Assembly (NCBI RefSeq): GCF_000632715.1
Contig: NZ_BAWO01000004.1
Span: 1 to 64,000, forward strand
Direction: 5' to 3'
Length of the DNA: 64,000 bases
From: Parageobacillus caldoxylosilyticus NBRC 107762
Lineage (GTDB): Bacteria; Bacillota; Bacilli; Bacillales; Anoxybacillaceae
Shown here: positions 45,121 to 54,411 of the stretch, one piece after another
How positions within the stretch are numbered: position 1 is the first letter of the stretch
Layout: each line of letters opens with the position of its first letter
Notes under the pieces: generated by a model
Database searches by the model: none
What the model was told of the DNA's origin: nothing
Seen by the model: only the letters and a program-made list of their open reading frames with translations
Program-made: the position numbers and the translations under genes

Positions 45121-45150
45121 GTTTAAAATAGAAAAAAATTTTTCATACTA
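45121..45150 (+). promoter_or_regulatory. Weak forespore-type (sigma-F/G) promoter of pbpG
   Basis: GTTTA then about 18 bases then CATACTA (45144-45150), close to the sigma-G -10 CATNNTA. The B. subtilis pbpG gene is known to be forespore-expressed. No clear sigma-A alternative is seen. Confidence 0.35.
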
Positions 45151-45190
45151 ATACAAACACGGTTTTTATCAAGTTATGAGGTGATGAAAG

Positions 45191-47245
45191 TTGGAAATCA
45201 TCCCAAGCAGCCGGTTCCGCGGGACGTGGAAATATATTCGGGCGTTCGCCTTTATCAGTTTCATCCTAGCAATCTTATCCGCCGTCACGATTGGTGGCTT
45301 TATTTTATTTGCTAAACTGCAAGGCGCTCCTCCGCTGGCGGTGCCGCAAACAACGATTTTTTATGCGGATGACGGCACAAAAATCGGCGAAAGCGATAAC
45401 GGACAAACGCGCTACTGGGTCAAGCTTGACGATATATCCCCTTACGTCATACAAGCGACGATTGCCGTAGAAGACCGCAAATTTTACGAACATCACGGCT
45501 TTGATATCAAGCGGATTATCGGCGCCGTCGCCGCGGATATAAAAGCAATGGCGAAAGTGCAAGGAGCGAGCACCATCACCCAGCAATACGCGCGCAATTT
45601 ATTTTTAACTCACGATAAGACATGGACAAGAAAATTGCAAGAGGCGCTGTACACGATCCGCCTCGAAGCCAATTATAGCAAAAAGCAAATTCTCGAAGGC
45701 TATTTAAACACGATTTACTACGGTCACGGCGCTTACGGGATCGAGGCAGCGGCCCGCTATTATTTCGGCAAACATGCAAAAGACCTTACATTAAGCGAAG
45801 CAGCGATGTTAGCCGGCATCCCGAAAGGTCCGTACTACTACTCTCCGTTGATTAATGAAAAGAGGGCCAAAGCGCGGCAAAAAACGGTACTTTTATCGAT
45901 GGAACAAGCCGGATACATCAGCAAAAAAGAAGCGGAGCGAGCGTATCAAGAAAAACTTATTTATACGGCCCATCACGAAATAAAACAAAAAAATATCGCT
46001 CCTTATTTTCAAGACGTTGTCAAACATGTGCTGCGCAACCAATTAGGGCTGGATGAACGGACGATTGAACTCGGCGGCCTGCGCGTGTATACATCGCTCG
46101 ATCCACATATGCAGAAAATCGCAGAACAGGAAATAAACGCGGTCATTGACCCGAACTCCCAAATTCAAGCCGCGCTTGTCGCGATGGACCCGCGCACGGG
46201 AGAAGTAAAAGCGCTTGTCGGCGGCAGGGACTATGAAAAAAGCCCATTTAACCGAGCTGTACAGGCGGAACGGCAGCCAGGCTCCACCTTCAAGCCGTTT
46301 CTCTACTATGCAGCGATTGAGCAAGGGTTCACGCCATCTACGCAAATGCGCAGCGAGCTGACGACATTTACGTTTGATAACGGCAAGTCCAAATATACCC
46401 CGCATAACTATAATGATTACTATGCGAATGACACGATTACGCTCGCACAGGCGATAGCCTTATCGGATAACGTATTTGCCGTAAAAACGCATTTATTTAT
46501 CGGTGAAGACAAACTTGTGAAAACGGCGAAAAAACTAGGTATTACAAGCAAATTAAAAGAGGTTCCGTCGTTGGCGCTCGGAACATCGCCGGTGAAAGTG
46601 ATCGATATGGTGAGAGCCTACAGCGCGTTTGCCAATAACGGCAAAAGAGTGGAACCGGTTTTTATTAAAAAAATCGTCAATCATGAAGGAGAAACGATTT
46701 ACGAATATAAACCATCAAGCAAACAAGTGCTCGATCCGGACGCCGCTTATGTCACCACTCAGCTGATGACGGGCATGTTTGACCCAAAACTAAACGATTA
46801 TACGACCGTTACCGGCCAATCGATTCGCAAACAGATTACACGTCCGTACGCGGGCAAATCGGGAACAACAGAAACGGATAGCTGGATGATTGGATTTGCG
46901 CCACAACTAGTTACAGGGGTATGGACCGGTTACGACCGTGGGGAAACGATTGATAAAATGGTGGAGAAACAATATGCAAAACAAATTTGGGTTCGATTTA
47001 TGGAAAAAAGTTTACAAGGAAAACCAAAGAAAAAGTTTAAGCCAACCAAAGGGGTTGTTGGTGTTTATGTCGACCCGGATAACGGCAAACTTGCGACAAA
47101 ATCATGTCCGGTAAAGCGTCTTACTTATTATATTGCTGGTACCGAACCGACCGACTACTGCACGGATCATTTACCACATCAAAAGAAATCAAAGAAAAAA
47201 GAGGAAAAGAAAAATTGGTTCCAAAAACTGTTCCCTTGGTTTTAA
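45191..47245 (+). CDS. pbpG: Class A penicillin-binding protein, PbpG type
   Basis: Bifunctional peptidoglycan synthase, 684 residues. Membrane anchor about 18-41; GT51 glycosyltransferase motifs EDRKFYEHHGFD (about 98) and GASTITQQYARNLFL (about 130); transpeptidase SxxK in GSTFKPF (about 365), SDN (about 431), KSGTT (about 557). The TTG start follows GAGGTGATGAAAG; a nearby ATG is out of frame. The C-terminal tail is Lys-rich. Next to speE as in B. subtilis, where the protein helps form the spore germ cell wall. Confidence 0.92.
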   Translation: MEIIPSSRFRGTWKYIRAFAFISFILAILSAVTIGGFILFAKLQGAPPLAVPQTTIFYADDGTKIGESDNGQTRYWVKLDDISPYVIQATIAVEDRKFYEHHGFDIKRIIGAVAADIKAMAKVQGASTITQQYARNLFLTHDKTWTRKLQEALYTIRLEANYSKKQILEGYLNTIYYGHGAYGIEAAARYYFGKHAKDLTLSEAAMLAGIPKGPYYYSPLINEKRAKARQKTVLLSMEQAGYISKKEAERAYQEKLIYTAHHEIKQKNIAPYFQDVVKHVLRNQLGLDERTIELGGLRVYTSLDPHMQKIAEQEINAVIDPNSQIQAALVAMDPRTGEVKALVGGRDYEKSPFNRAVQAERQPGSTFKPFLYYAAIEQGFTPSTQMRSELTTFTFDNGKSKYTPHNYNDYYANDTITLAQAIALSDNVFAVKTHLFIGEDKLVKTAKKLGITSKLKEVPSLALGTSPVKVIDMVRAYSAFANNGKRVEPVFIKKIVNHEGETIYEYKPSSKQVLDPDAAYVTTQLMTGMFDPKLNDYTTVTGQSIRKQITRPYAGKSGTTETDSWMIGFAPQLVTGVWTGYDRGETIDKMVEKQYAKQIWVRFMEKSLQGKPKKKFKPTKGVVGVYVDPDNGKLATKSCPVKRLTYYIAGTEPTDYCTDHLPHQKKSKKKEEKKNWFQKLFPWF

Positions 47246-47246
47246 A

Positions 47247-47288
47247 GGAAGACCCCTCAAGCGCTTTCGCTTGAGGGGTCTTCTTGTC
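47247..47288 (+). terminator. Terminator of pbpG
   Basis: GAAGACCCCTCAAGCG / CGCTTGAGGGGTCTTC perfect 16-base stem with a four-base loop, then TTGT. Confidence 0.92.
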
Positions 47289-47354
47289 CTAGTTTTATTG
47301 TGTTATACATGTAGGTTTAGTTTACCCTTTTTCCTGCTAAACTACAAGTACCCG

Positions 47355-47388
47355 CCATATGACGTTCACAAAAACGTCACATATATGG
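47355..47388. other. Interrupted palindrome in the pbpG-ywhD gap
   Basis: CCATATGACGTT / AACGTC-AC-ATATGG arms around a short A-rich loop. No T-run follows on either strand, so it is not a clear terminator; it might be a protein-binding site or stabilise an mRNA end. Confidence 0.35.
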
Positions 47389-47420
47389 AAATTCATGAAA
47401 GCCGCGGGCATCTGCCGCTG

Positions 47421-47933
47421 TCATTTTCCGCCTTCCAGTCCTTTTTTCAACTCCTCACTCGAACGATTCCACATTTCGATATCGTGTTGTTTCAAAAAGT
47501 CCGCAAGCACCCGTTTTGATTTCTCATCCATATGATCAACGATAATATGGCGCTTTAGTGATTTATCTAAACGATTTACATGCTCCGGCAGCAGTTTGTA
47601 GCCGCGACGCGCCTCTCGGTCGACCGTCATTTCACAGGCGGTCACACCGGCATAATACGGCCCGTCTTCTCTCCGTTCAATCGTGACCCAAACGATCCAA
47701 TAAGGCTTGCCATTTGGCACTTCGTCGCGGTTTGGCAAAAACTTAATGCCCCGCTCCACCGCGCTGCGGGCATGCATCGCGCCCATGTCGACAAACGCCT
47801 CGCCCGCTTCGACATCAATAATGACAGGGGAAACGTTCTCCAAACTTAGCGCTCCGGCGCCAAAACCACGGTGGCCGTCGGTCGGATCATCTTTAATAAT
47901 GTTAAACCCAATATTTTTCTTCTTTTTTTCCAT
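47421..47933 (-). CDS. ywhD: YwhD family protein
   Basis: 170 residues, no membrane segment, no motif I can tie to a reaction. Conserved-looking stretches are GFNIIKDDPTDGHRGFGAGA (about 9-28) and PYYAGVTACEMTVDREARRG. The gene lies before the M50 protease gene on the same strand (ywhC-ywhD order as in B. subtilis). The start at 47933 has AAGGAGGGG spaced eight bases; the open frame upstream runs through the protease gene's tail. Function unknown. Confidence 0.82.
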   Translation of the reverse strand: MEKKKKNIGFNIIKDDPTDGHRGFGAGALSLENVSPVIIDVEAGEAFVDMGAMHARSAVERGIKFLPNRDEVPNGKPYWIVWVTIERREDGPYYAGVTACEMTVDREARRGYKLLPEHVNRLDKSLKRHIIVDHMDEKSKRVLADFLKQHDIEMWNRSSEELKKGLEGGK

Positions 47934-47952
47934 CGAACACCCCTCCTTCATG

Positions 47953-48621
47953 TCACACGAACAATGTGGCAAAAAATGATTGCAAATTTTCCAAGACAAA
48001 CGGAACCGCTACTTGAAAAATCGGCTCGATTGTATAACTGTCAAGCGGAGTCAGCACCAAAATGAGAAACAAAAGCGCCCCATAGCTTTCCCATTGCGTC
48101 ATTTTCGCACGAACACCTTGCGGGGCTAAATCTTCGATAATCCGATATCCATCAAGGGGCGGAAACGGAAGCAAGTTAAAAATAAACAACACGACATTTA
48201 AACTGATAAAAATTTGGAAAAAAAGGTCAAACCCCGCAGCGAACCAATCGGGAAGCGCCCGCATGACTCCGAAATAAATCATGCTATACCAGACAATAAA
48301 TCCAAGCGCGGCAAGCAATAAATTGCTTAGCGGTCCGGCAACCGATACAAGGATCCCAGCGAGACGCGGATGTTTAAAGTGAAAGCGGTTGACCGGAACG
48401 GGCTTTGCCCAGCCGAAACCGGCAAGAAAAATAAGCAACGTGCCAAGCAAATCCAAATGGGCAAGCGGCGACAGCGTCAGTCTGCCCTCATTTTTAGCAG
48501 TCGGATCGCCGAACTTATAAGCGACATACGCGTGGGCAAATTCATGCACCGAAAAAGCGATCACCAGCGCCATCAATACATATGGAATTTGGCTTAACGA
48601 ATACGGCAAGAAATGTTCCAC
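47953..48621 (-). CDS. ywhC: Site-2 protease family membrane metalloprotease
   Basis: 222 residues, about five to six membrane helices. Zinc motif HEFAH (VIAFSVHEFAHAY, about 23-35) and the third ligand in NLLPFPPLDGYR (about 150-161) place it in peptidase family M50B. No PDZ domain, so its substrate is unknown. The start is GTG at 48621, seven bases from AAGGAG; an earlier ATG-led frame is not supported by a ribosome site. Co-directional with ywhD. Confidence 0.87.
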   Translation of the reverse strand: MEHFLPYSLSQIPYVLMALVIAFSVHEFAHAYVAYKFGDPTAKNEGRLTLSPLAHLDLLGTLLIFLAGFGWAKPVPVNRFHFKHPRLAGILVSVAGPLSNLLLAALGFIVWYSMIYFGVMRALPDWFAAGFDLFFQIFISLNVVLFIFNLLPFPPLDGYRIIEDLAPQGVRAKMTQWESYGALLFLILVLTPLDSYTIEPIFQVAVPFVLENLQSFFATLFV

Positions 48622-48751
48622 TCTGTTTAACTCCTTTTTCCACATATTAAACTTATTATTAGTATACATGATTTACCGGAAAAAGTGGACTGAAGTCCCT
48701 TTTTTCATGATATAATCAACACGACAAGAGATGAACAAAGGAGGAGCACCG

Positions 48752-48940
48752 ATGCCTTACGTAACCATTAAAATGCTTGCCGGACGCACAGAAGAACAAA
48801 AAAAGGCACTTGTCGAAAAAGTGACAGAAGCGGTTGCAGAAACAACGGGCGCTTCGAAAGACAAAATCGTCGTTTTCATTGAAGAAATGACGAAAAATCA
48901 TTACGCTGTCGGCGGAAAACGATTGAGCGACGAGCAATAA
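48752..48940 (+). CDS. ywhB: 4-oxalocrotonate tautomerase-like protein
   Basis: 62 residues. After removal of the initiator Met the catalytic Pro1 is exposed (MPYVTIKML), with the family's conserved arginine (AGRTEEQK, about 12). Members tautomerise 2-hydroxymuconate-type or keto-enol substrates; the natural substrate here is unknown, and B. subtilis YwhB shows only generic tautomerase activity. Strong AAAGGAGGAG site. Monocistronic, with a good terminator. Confidence 0.9.
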   Translation: MPYVTIKMLAGRTEEQKKALVEKVTEAVAETTGASKDKIVVFIEEMTKNHYAVGGKRLSDEQ

Positions 48941-48948
48941 GCATGCAG

Positions 48949-48983
48949 GCAAGGAACTTTTTCATGGTTCCTTGCTTTTTTTA
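48949..48983 (+). terminator. Terminator of ywhB
   Basis: CAAGGAAC / GTTCCTTG stem with nine-base loop then T7. Confidence 0.9.
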
Positions 48984-48996
48984 TTGCGGATTTTTT

Positions 48997-49043
48997 AAAA
49001 AACGAATATTATTATATACGTATTTAAAAATGTTCGTATTTTG
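48997..49043 (+). promoter_or_regulatory. Possible PurBox pair before the purine permease
   Basis: AAAAAACGAATATT and, inverted, AATGTTCGTATTTT resemble two PurR boxes (core CGAA). The spacing is about 20 bases, longer than the 16-17 known, so the match is weak. The leader is too short for a purine riboswitch. Confidence 0.3.
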
Positions 49044-49053
49044 GAGGTAAACG

Positions 49054-50355
49054 ATGTTTGATTTAACGAAACATAACACGAATTTAAAAACAGAAATCAT
49101 TGCCGGATTTACAACATTTTTAACCATGGTATACATCATCGTTGTCAACCCGGTCGTATTGTCGGATGCCGGCGTTCCGTTTGCGCAAGTGTTTACCGCC
49201 ACGATTATCGCCACTGTCATCGGCACGCTATGGATGGCGCTGTTTGCCAACTATCCGATCGCCATCGCTCCGGGAATGGGATTAAACGCCTATTTCGCTT
49301 ATTCGGTTGTCGGTTCGCACGGCAATATTTCTTATGAAGTGGCGTTTTCTGCGGTGTTCGTTGCCGGAATCCTTTTTGTCATTTTGTCGCTGACGCCGTT
49401 TCGCAGCAAGCTGATTGAAGCGATTCCGGAAAATTTGAAGCACGGCATTACCGCAGGAATCGGCTTGTTTATCGCCTTTATCGGCCTTCGTTTAACCGGC
49501 ATTATTCAAGCCCATCCGCAAAACTTAGTCGCGTTAGGCGATTTGCACTCGCCATCGGCGGTGTTGACGCTCATCGGCTTGGCAGTGACGCTCGTGCTGA
49601 TGTCGCTTGGCGTCAACGGCGCGCTCTTTTTGGGAATGGTCATCACTGGAGTGATTGCTTATTTCACCGGACAATTGAAATTTGACAAAGGCTTCGTTTC
49701 CGTGCCATCGCTACCGGAAGGGCTTGTTGTCGCCAATCCGCTTACTGCCATCGGCGATGTCATCCATTACGGATTATATGCCGTTGTGTTTTCCTTTTTG
49801 CTGGTGACAATTTTTGATACGACAGGAACGATGATCGGCGTTGCCCAGCAAGCCGGGCTCATGAAAGGAAAAACAATGCCGCGCGCCCGCGAGGCGCTGC
49901 TTTCCGACTCGATTGCGACGACGATCGGCGCCATGTTCGGCACAAGCCCGACATCGGCGTATATCGAATCTTCTTCCGGCGTCGCCGCCGGAGGGCGTAC
50001 GGGTATTACAGCGCTAACGGTCGCCATCTTATTCGTGCTATCCGCCTTTTTCGGGCCGCTTGTTGGCGCCGTATCCGGCATCGCGGCGATTACCGCGCCG
50101 GCGCTTATTATCGTCGGCAGCTTAATGATGGGAAGCATCGCCCGGATTCAATGGGATCAGCTCGATGAGGCATTCCCGGCGTTTCTCATCATTTTAAGCA
50201 TGCCGCTGACATCGAGCATCGCTACGGGAATTGCATTAGGGTTTATTTCGTACCCGCTATTAAAAATCACGCGCGGCAAATGGCGCGAAGTGCATCCGCT
50301 CGTATATATTTTTGCTGTTCTCTTCTTCTATCAGCTTGCCTTCCTGCCGCATTAA
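49054..50355 (+). CDS. NCS2-type purine permease (guanine/hypoxanthine class)
   Basis: 433 residues with about 12-14 membrane helices. Family signatures: PGMGLNAYFAY (about 73-83), FDTTGTMIGVAQQAG (about 252-266) and ESSSGVAAGGRTG (about 307-319). This is the AzgA/PbuG/PbuO branch of purine:proton symporters (guanine, hypoxanthine or adenine), not the uracil/xanthine branch. B. subtilis has none at this site. GGAGG ribosome site. Confidence 0.9.
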   Translation: MFDLTKHNTNLKTEIIAGFTTFLTMVYIIVVNPVVLSDAGVPFAQVFTATIIATVIGTLWMALFANYPIAIAPGMGLNAYFAYSVVGSHGNISYEVAFSAVFVAGILFVILSLTPFRSKLIEAIPENLKHGITAGIGLFIAFIGLRLTGIIQAHPQNLVALGDLHSPSAVLTLIGLAVTLVLMSLGVNGALFLGMVITGVIAYFTGQLKFDKGFVSVPSLPEGLVVANPLTAIGDVIHYGLYAVVFSFLLVTIFDTTGTMIGVAQQAGLMKGKTMPRAREALLSDSIATTIGAMFGTSPTSAYIESSSGVAAGGRTGITALTVAILFVLSAFFGPLVGAVSGIAAITAPALIIVGSLMMGSIARIQWDQLDEAFPAFLIILSMPLTSSIATGIALGFISYPLLKITRGKWREVHPLVYIFAVLFFYQLAFLPH

Positions 50356-50360
50356 CGCAA

Positions 50361-50402
50361 CAAAAAAACGAAGTCCCGTTCAGGCGCGGACTTCGTTTTT
50401 TA
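50361..50402. terminator. Bidirectional terminator overlapping the ywgA stop
   Basis: AAAACGAAGTCC / GGACTTCGTTTT stem. The right half is the last coding part of ywgA: its final codons and stop are built into the hairpin. Confidence 0.9.
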
Positions 50403-50898
50403 CTTTAGCGCGCAATTGTTCAATATAGTTATACGCCTGTTCCACTTCTTCTTCCGTGTAGCGCTGCTTGCTTTTTAATAAAAATACTTTTTCCTTCACT
50501 TCTTCTTTCGGTAAATGTTCAAAATAGAGCACCGTCGATACGAGCTCTAAAAACCGCGAGTTTTGCTCGTTCATATCTTGCATGCATTCACGCAAATAAG
50601 GCATGTCCAAATCGTAATGGTTTAAAAACTGTATGCCCGCTTCCGTCAGCGTATAGCGATATTGAAAATACCCGCCTTTTTTTTCTTTCATTTCGTGCAA
50701 AAACCCTAAATCACAAAGCTCCTCAATCCGACATGTTAATTCTTCGGAATATGGTCCGTAAAAATGGAAATTAAACTTCTCGTAAAACGGAAACTGCAAC
50801 TTTTTGGCGATGTAAATCATTTTTTGCAGCTTTTTGCGACCGACGATTTCCCCAGCTGCCGCCAGCGCCTTCATCACTTTCGCATGCTCTGTAAACAC
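50380..50898 (-). CDS. ywgA: YwgA family protein
   Basis: 172 residues. The first 100 residues look like a winged-helix/helix-turn-helix fold (HAKVMKALAAAGEIVGRKKL in part, then YGPYSEELTCRIEELCDLGFL), similar to SocA-type antitoxin-like and phage Gp-type proteins but no toxin is next to it. Function unknown. Start GTG at 50898, ten bases from GGAG. It follows the HD-hydrolase gene by 13 bases (same pair as B. subtilis ywfO-ywgA). Confidence 0.82.
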   Translation of the reverse strand: MFTEHAKVMKALAAAGEIVGRKKLQKMIYIAKKLQFPFYEKFNFHFYGPYSEELTCRIEELCDLGFLHEMKEKKGGYFQYRYTLTEAGIQFLNHYDLDMPYLRECMQDMNEQNSRFLELVSTVLYFEHLPKEEVKEKVFLLKSKQRYTEEEVEQAYNYIEQLRAKVKNEVRA

Positions 50899-50911
50899 TC
50901 CCCGTCATCTC

Positions 50912-52213
50912 CTAACCCTCTAAAATTTCAATGATTTTTTTCTTTGTCGTCCGCTTTGTCGAAAAATCATAAATGAAATCAGCAGGAAAATACAGTTTAT
51001 GATCGGTTCTGCGCTTTCCGGAAATGGCATCGACGAGCACCGATTCCCGCGACAGCTCGCGAAGCTCTCCATTCGGCATCAATAAATAAATCGGCAGCCG
51101 CTCCCCTTCCTCGCCGGGGCGGTAAAAGTCATACGGCAAATCGGATGAAGAATCGACGACCAAGTAATATTCCGGATCAATGCCTGCTTTTTTAAATAAG
51201 CCCGTCAGTTCGATCAGCTTCGTCATCTGCTCGTTTGTTGGATTAAATTCGACATATTTGAATAAATGACGGTTGACAAAACGGCGGCATAGGTCGCTCA
51301 AAATCGCGTCTCGTTCATGTTGCCATTGTTGAAAATAAAACAAGATCACCGCCTCATCAAGCTGCAAATAATCTTGCAATTCTACCGTCCCAGTAAAAAA
51401 CGAGTAAAAATGAATCGGCTTCGTCTGGAACTCATACCCTTCTTCATACAGCCTTTTTGCCCGGTGCAAAATTTTCGTTAAAATGACTTCGGCGCTGCGC
51501 GTGACCGGATGGAAATAGACTTGCCAATACATTTGGTAACGGCTCATAATATAGTCCTCAACCGCATGCATGCCGCTGCGCTTAATGACGACTTGGTCTT
51601 CACGCGGACGCATGACGCGCAAAATCCGCTCCATATCAAAATTGCCGTAGCTGACGCCGGTGTAGTACGCATCCCTAAGCAAATAATCCATCCGATCGGC
51701 GTCGATCTGACTGGAAATCAAGCTGACGACAAGCTTATTTGGATACGTTTTTGCAATCACTTCCGCCACTTTTTTCGGGAAATCGTCGCTGACGCGGCGG
51801 AGTACAGCGTTCACTTCCGTATCCCCTAAAATGATGGCCTGGGTGAAATCTTCATGATCGAGCCGAAACACTTTTTCAAAGGAATGGGAGAACGGCCCGT
51901 GACCTAAATCATGCAATAGCGCCGCACATAGGCAAAGAAGCCGCTCACTATGGTCCCAATGTTCACGGCCGACGAACACATCATCAATAATACGGCGAAT
52001 AATTTCGTAGACGCCAAGCGAATGGTTAAAGCGGCTATGCTCGGCGCCGTGAAACGTCAAATACGTCGTGCCGAGCTGTTTAATGCGGCGCAAACGCTGA
52101 AATTCCTTCGTTCCGATCAAATCCCAAATCACTTTATCACGAACGTGTATGTATCGGTGCACTGGATCCTTAAATACTTTTTCCTCACTCAGCTGCCCGC
52201 CGGGATATGCCAT
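50912..52213 (-). CDS. ywfO: HD-domain phosphohydrolase (YwfO)
   Basis: 433 residues. Metal motif: RFNHSLGVYE (His about 63) and LLHDLGHGPFSHSFE (HD about 98-99), with the distal Asp in SSQIDADRMDYLL (about 168). This SAMHD1-like HD fold removes triphosphate from dNTPs in characterised relatives; a dNTPase is likely. Transcribed with ywgA. Confidence 0.88.
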   Translation of the reverse strand: MAYPGGQLSEEKVFKDPVHRYIHVRDKVIWDLIGTKEFQRLRRIKQLGTTYLTFHGAEHSRFNHSLGVYEIIRRIIDDVFVGREHWDHSERLLCLCAALLHDLGHGPFSHSFEKVFRLDHEDFTQAIILGDTEVNAVLRRVSDDFPKKVAEVIAKTYPNKLVVSLISSQIDADRMDYLLRDAYYTGVSYGNFDMERILRVMRPREDQVVIKRSGMHAVEDYIMSRYQMYWQVYFHPVTRSAEVILTKILHRAKRLYEEGYEFQTKPIHFYSFFTGTVELQDYLQLDEAVILFYFQQWQHERDAILSDLCRRFVNRHLFKYVEFNPTNEQMTKLIELTGLFKKAGIDPEYYLVVDSSSDLPYDFYRPGEEGERLPIYLLMPNGELRELSRESVLVDAISGKRRTDHKLYFPADFIYDFSTKRTTKKKIIEILEG

Positions 52214-52324
52214 GTTATCCCCTCTTCCATTTCTAACATGAATCTATTATAAGCCGTTTTCTTTTATAAAGAAATACTTCATTTTTTCTTCTTTACCTCT
52301 CATTATTTCCCAAAATATAGAAAC

Positions 52325-52364
52325 AAAAAATCACCTTCTTATCAAAAAGGAAGGCGATTTTTTA
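52325..52364 (-). terminator. Terminator of the DUF1450 gene
   Basis: AAAAAATCACCTTC / GAAGGCGATTTTTT-type stem (one mismatch) with ten-base loop, overlapping the last codon of the gene. Confidence 0.88.
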
Positions 52365-52589
52365 ATTCTTCTTTAATTTTTCGGCAATTTTTTCGATCAG
52401 CTCATCCTCTGTCAATGCTGCGACCGGACGGTTATTGACAAAGGCAAATGTCTTTTTGCGGCCCGGGCCGCAATACGACTGGCAGCCGATTTTAATGGTC
52501 GCATCTGGATCCAACTTTTTCAAACGCGGAATTAACGTTTTCAAATTTGGCGCTTTGCAGTCATCACAAACGCGAAATTCATTTGCCAT
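52362..52589 (-). CDS. DUF1450 small cysteine-rich protein
   Basis: 75 residues. Four cysteines in two pairs: CDDCKAPN (8/11) and CQSYCGPG (36/40), an arrangement like thioredoxin-type or [2Fe-2S] ferredoxin-like folds; a metal cluster is possible but not shown. Ends Lys-rich. Function unknown. Its own terminator and no close neighbour suggest a monocistronic unit. The 240 bases to rsfA hold the rsfA promoter. Confidence 0.8.
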   Translation of the reverse strand: MANEFRVCDDCKAPNLKTLIPRLKKLDPDATIKIGCQSYCGPGRKKTFAFVNNRPVAALTEDELIEKIAEKLKKN

Positions 52590-52773
52590 GCTGGCTCACC
52601 CTTTCTCTGCGCTCGCTTGCGTTTGTTTACACTATCGTGTATTCTAACGCTTCTTTTTGCCTATTGCAAGTTTGTTGGCTTCCGGCCTCTATTCCATTTT
52701 CTTCCTCTATACGCTCCCATCACGCGGTTCGTGCACAATTCTTGCAATTTTTGATTCACCGAAACTAAAAAAT

Positions 52774-52802
52774 GTATAAAATTTACTATTTTTGGCCATG
52801 CT
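52774..52802 (+). promoter_or_regulatory. Sigma-F promoter of rsfA
   Basis: GTATA (52774-52778), exactly 15 bases, then GGCCATGCT (52794-52802), matching GYWTA-N15-GGNNANANT at all but one fixed position. B. subtilis rsfA is a known sigma-F gene. Confidence 0.8.
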
Positions 52803-52838
52803 TCTACTAGCAAACAAGAAAAAGGGGAGTTGAGAACG

Positions 52839-53495
52839 ATGAAGCAACGGCAAGATGCATGGACAGAAGAAGAAGATTTGCTATTAGCAGAAACAGTGTT
52901 GCGTCATGTGCGTGAAGGGAGCACACAACTAAACGCGTTTGAAGAAGTCGGCGATAAATTAAACAGGACATCGGCGGCTTGCGGCTTCCGCTGGAATGCG
53001 GTCGTCCGGCGCCGTTACGAACAAGCGCTGCAGCTTGCCAAACGGCAGCGCAAAGAAAGACAGCGGCTTTTAGGACAGCAAGGCGGGAAGAAAAAGCTGC
53101 TTTACAATCCTCCTGTTCCTTCGCTAGCAGAAATCGGGGAAATCACCCAGTTGCCGGCGGTTGTATCTTCTGCTAGTGAATCATCATCGATTACATTAGA
53201 TCAAGTGATTTCCTTTTTGCAAACGTTAAAAACGGCTCATCGCCGGCACGAAGTATTGACAAAAGAAAATGAACGTCTGCGCAAAGAAAATGAAGAAATG
53301 CGGGCGAAAAATAAAGAATTAGAAAAGAAAATTGCCAAACTAGAAGAAAACTCTTCCACGATTCAAGAAGATTACGAAACATTAGTAAGAATTATTAATA
53401 GAGCCCGAAAGCTTGTTTTGCAAGAAGAAGAGGAGCGCCAGGCGCTCAAATTCCGCATGGACCAAAACGGAAATTTAGAAAAAATCGCAGAATAA
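52839..53495 (+). CDS. rsfA: Prespore-specific regulator RsfA
   Basis: 218 residues. N-terminal Myb/SANT-like helix-turn-helix ([17 protein letters not shown], about 7-23; [16 protein letters not shown], about 47), a middle Gln/Ser-rich linker, and a C-terminal leucine-type coiled coil ([20 protein letters not shown], about 148-167). It fine-tunes sigma-F genes in the forespore. Start at 52839 preferred (GGGGAG, nine bases); a TTG three codons upstream overlaps. The sigma-F promoter fits. Confidence 0.9.
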   Translation: MKQRQDAWTEEEDLLLAETVLRHVREGSTQLNAFEEVGDKLNRTSAACGFRWNAVVRRRYEQALQLAKRQRKERQRLLGQQGGKKKLLYNPPVPSLAEIGEITQLPAVVSSASESSSITLDQVISFLQTLKTAHRRHEVLTKENERLRKENEEMRAKNKELEKKIAKLEENSSTIQEDYETLVRIINRARKLVLQEEEERQALKFRMDQNGNLEKIAE

Positions 53496-53497
53496 TA

Positions 53498-53531
53498 AAG
53501 GCTGCCCTGAGAAAACGGGGCAGCCTTTATG
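53498..53531. terminator. Bidirectional terminator rsfA / lipL
   Basis: AAAGGCTGCCC / GGGCAGCCTTT stem with a ten-base loop between convergent genes. Confidence 0.92.
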
Positions 53532-54363
53532 ATGTAACGAATGCTTTTTCGTTGCGGCGGACGATGCGCTCCCAATAATATTCGTATAAAGACAGCTCTT
53601 CCTCCGTCAACGTCGAGGAGTACAGATGGCCGCCAAACGACTGGAGCGTGCGCAATAAAAGGAGCATCACGGCCGGGATGGTCAGCTCGTCTCCGAGCAA
53701 TTCCGAAAGCGACGCCATCGTGCTTGGAACAATGATCGGATAGGAAAACTTCGTCGCTTCTCCTTGCAATCCAAGCTCATAAAAACGGCGGATTAGCTCG
53801 GCGCGCGCCGAGCCGCTTCCATTGATGCATAAATAAATTTGCACCGCCACGCCGCCGCGCACGCGCCGCTGCGAAATGCCAGCGAATTTTTTGCCGTCAA
53901 TGCTGAGATCGTAGCTGCCCGGGCAATACGAACCGACGATTTCCCGTGCTTCAATCACTTTACCGTAAGACGAAAACATCGCCTTTATGAGCTGCCACAT
54001 CGCTTCATATCCTTGATGAATATCAATCGCTTTCGTCGTTTCCGGAAAAACAAGCGATACATTGAGCACCCCGTCATCAAGCACGACGGCAAGTCCCCCA
54101 GAATTGCGGACAATCACCTTGTATTGGTTTGTTTCTAAAAAAGACACGGCTTCCTGCAGATGGGGAAGCTTTGTATCTTGTATCCCTAACACCACTGTAT
54201 TGTAATGAACCCATGTGCGAACGACCGCATCGGAAAGTCCCGTTCCTACTGACGTACAAAGCGTATCATCGATCGCAAACGATTGTTTCGCATCAAACAT
54301 CGGGCCAAAATGCGACTGATCAATAATGCGCCATTTCGCCTGTTGCAACAATTCGTGGACCAT
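53527..54363 (-). CDS. lipL: Octanoyl-[GcvH]:protein N-octanoyltransferase
   Basis: Moves octanoate from GcvH to E2 subunits in lipoate synthesis. 278 residues of the biotin/lipoate ligase fold. Substrate loop [20 protein letters not shown] (about 89) and the acyl-acceptor Cys in [20 protein letters not shown] (about 149; Lys in the GKKFAG motif). The start at 54363 has AAGGAG. B. subtilis YwfL is the homologue, at the same position before pta. Confidence 0.92.
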   Translation of the reverse strand: MVHELLQQAKWRIIDQSHFGPMFDAKQSFAIDDTLCTSVGTGLSDAVVRTWVHYNTVVLGIQDTKLPHLQEAVSFLETNQYKVIVRNSGGLAVVLDDGVLNVSLVFPETTKAIDIHQGYEAMWQLIKAMFSSYGKVIEAREIVGSYCPGSYDLSIDGKKFAGISQRRVRGGVAVQIYLCINGSGSARAELIRRFYELGLQGEATKFSYPIIVPSTMASLSELLGDELTIPAVMLLLLRTLQSFGGHLYSSTLTEEELSLYEYYWERIVRRNEKAFVTS

Positions 54364-54411
54364 TGCTTTTCTCCTTAACGAAGTAGTCTGCAAAAATTAT
54401 ATCACAACACG

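Noticed and set aside
48984-49053. Purine riboswitch before the permease
   Set aside because: Only about 70 bases separate the previous terminator and the start; no conserved three-way junction bases are seen.
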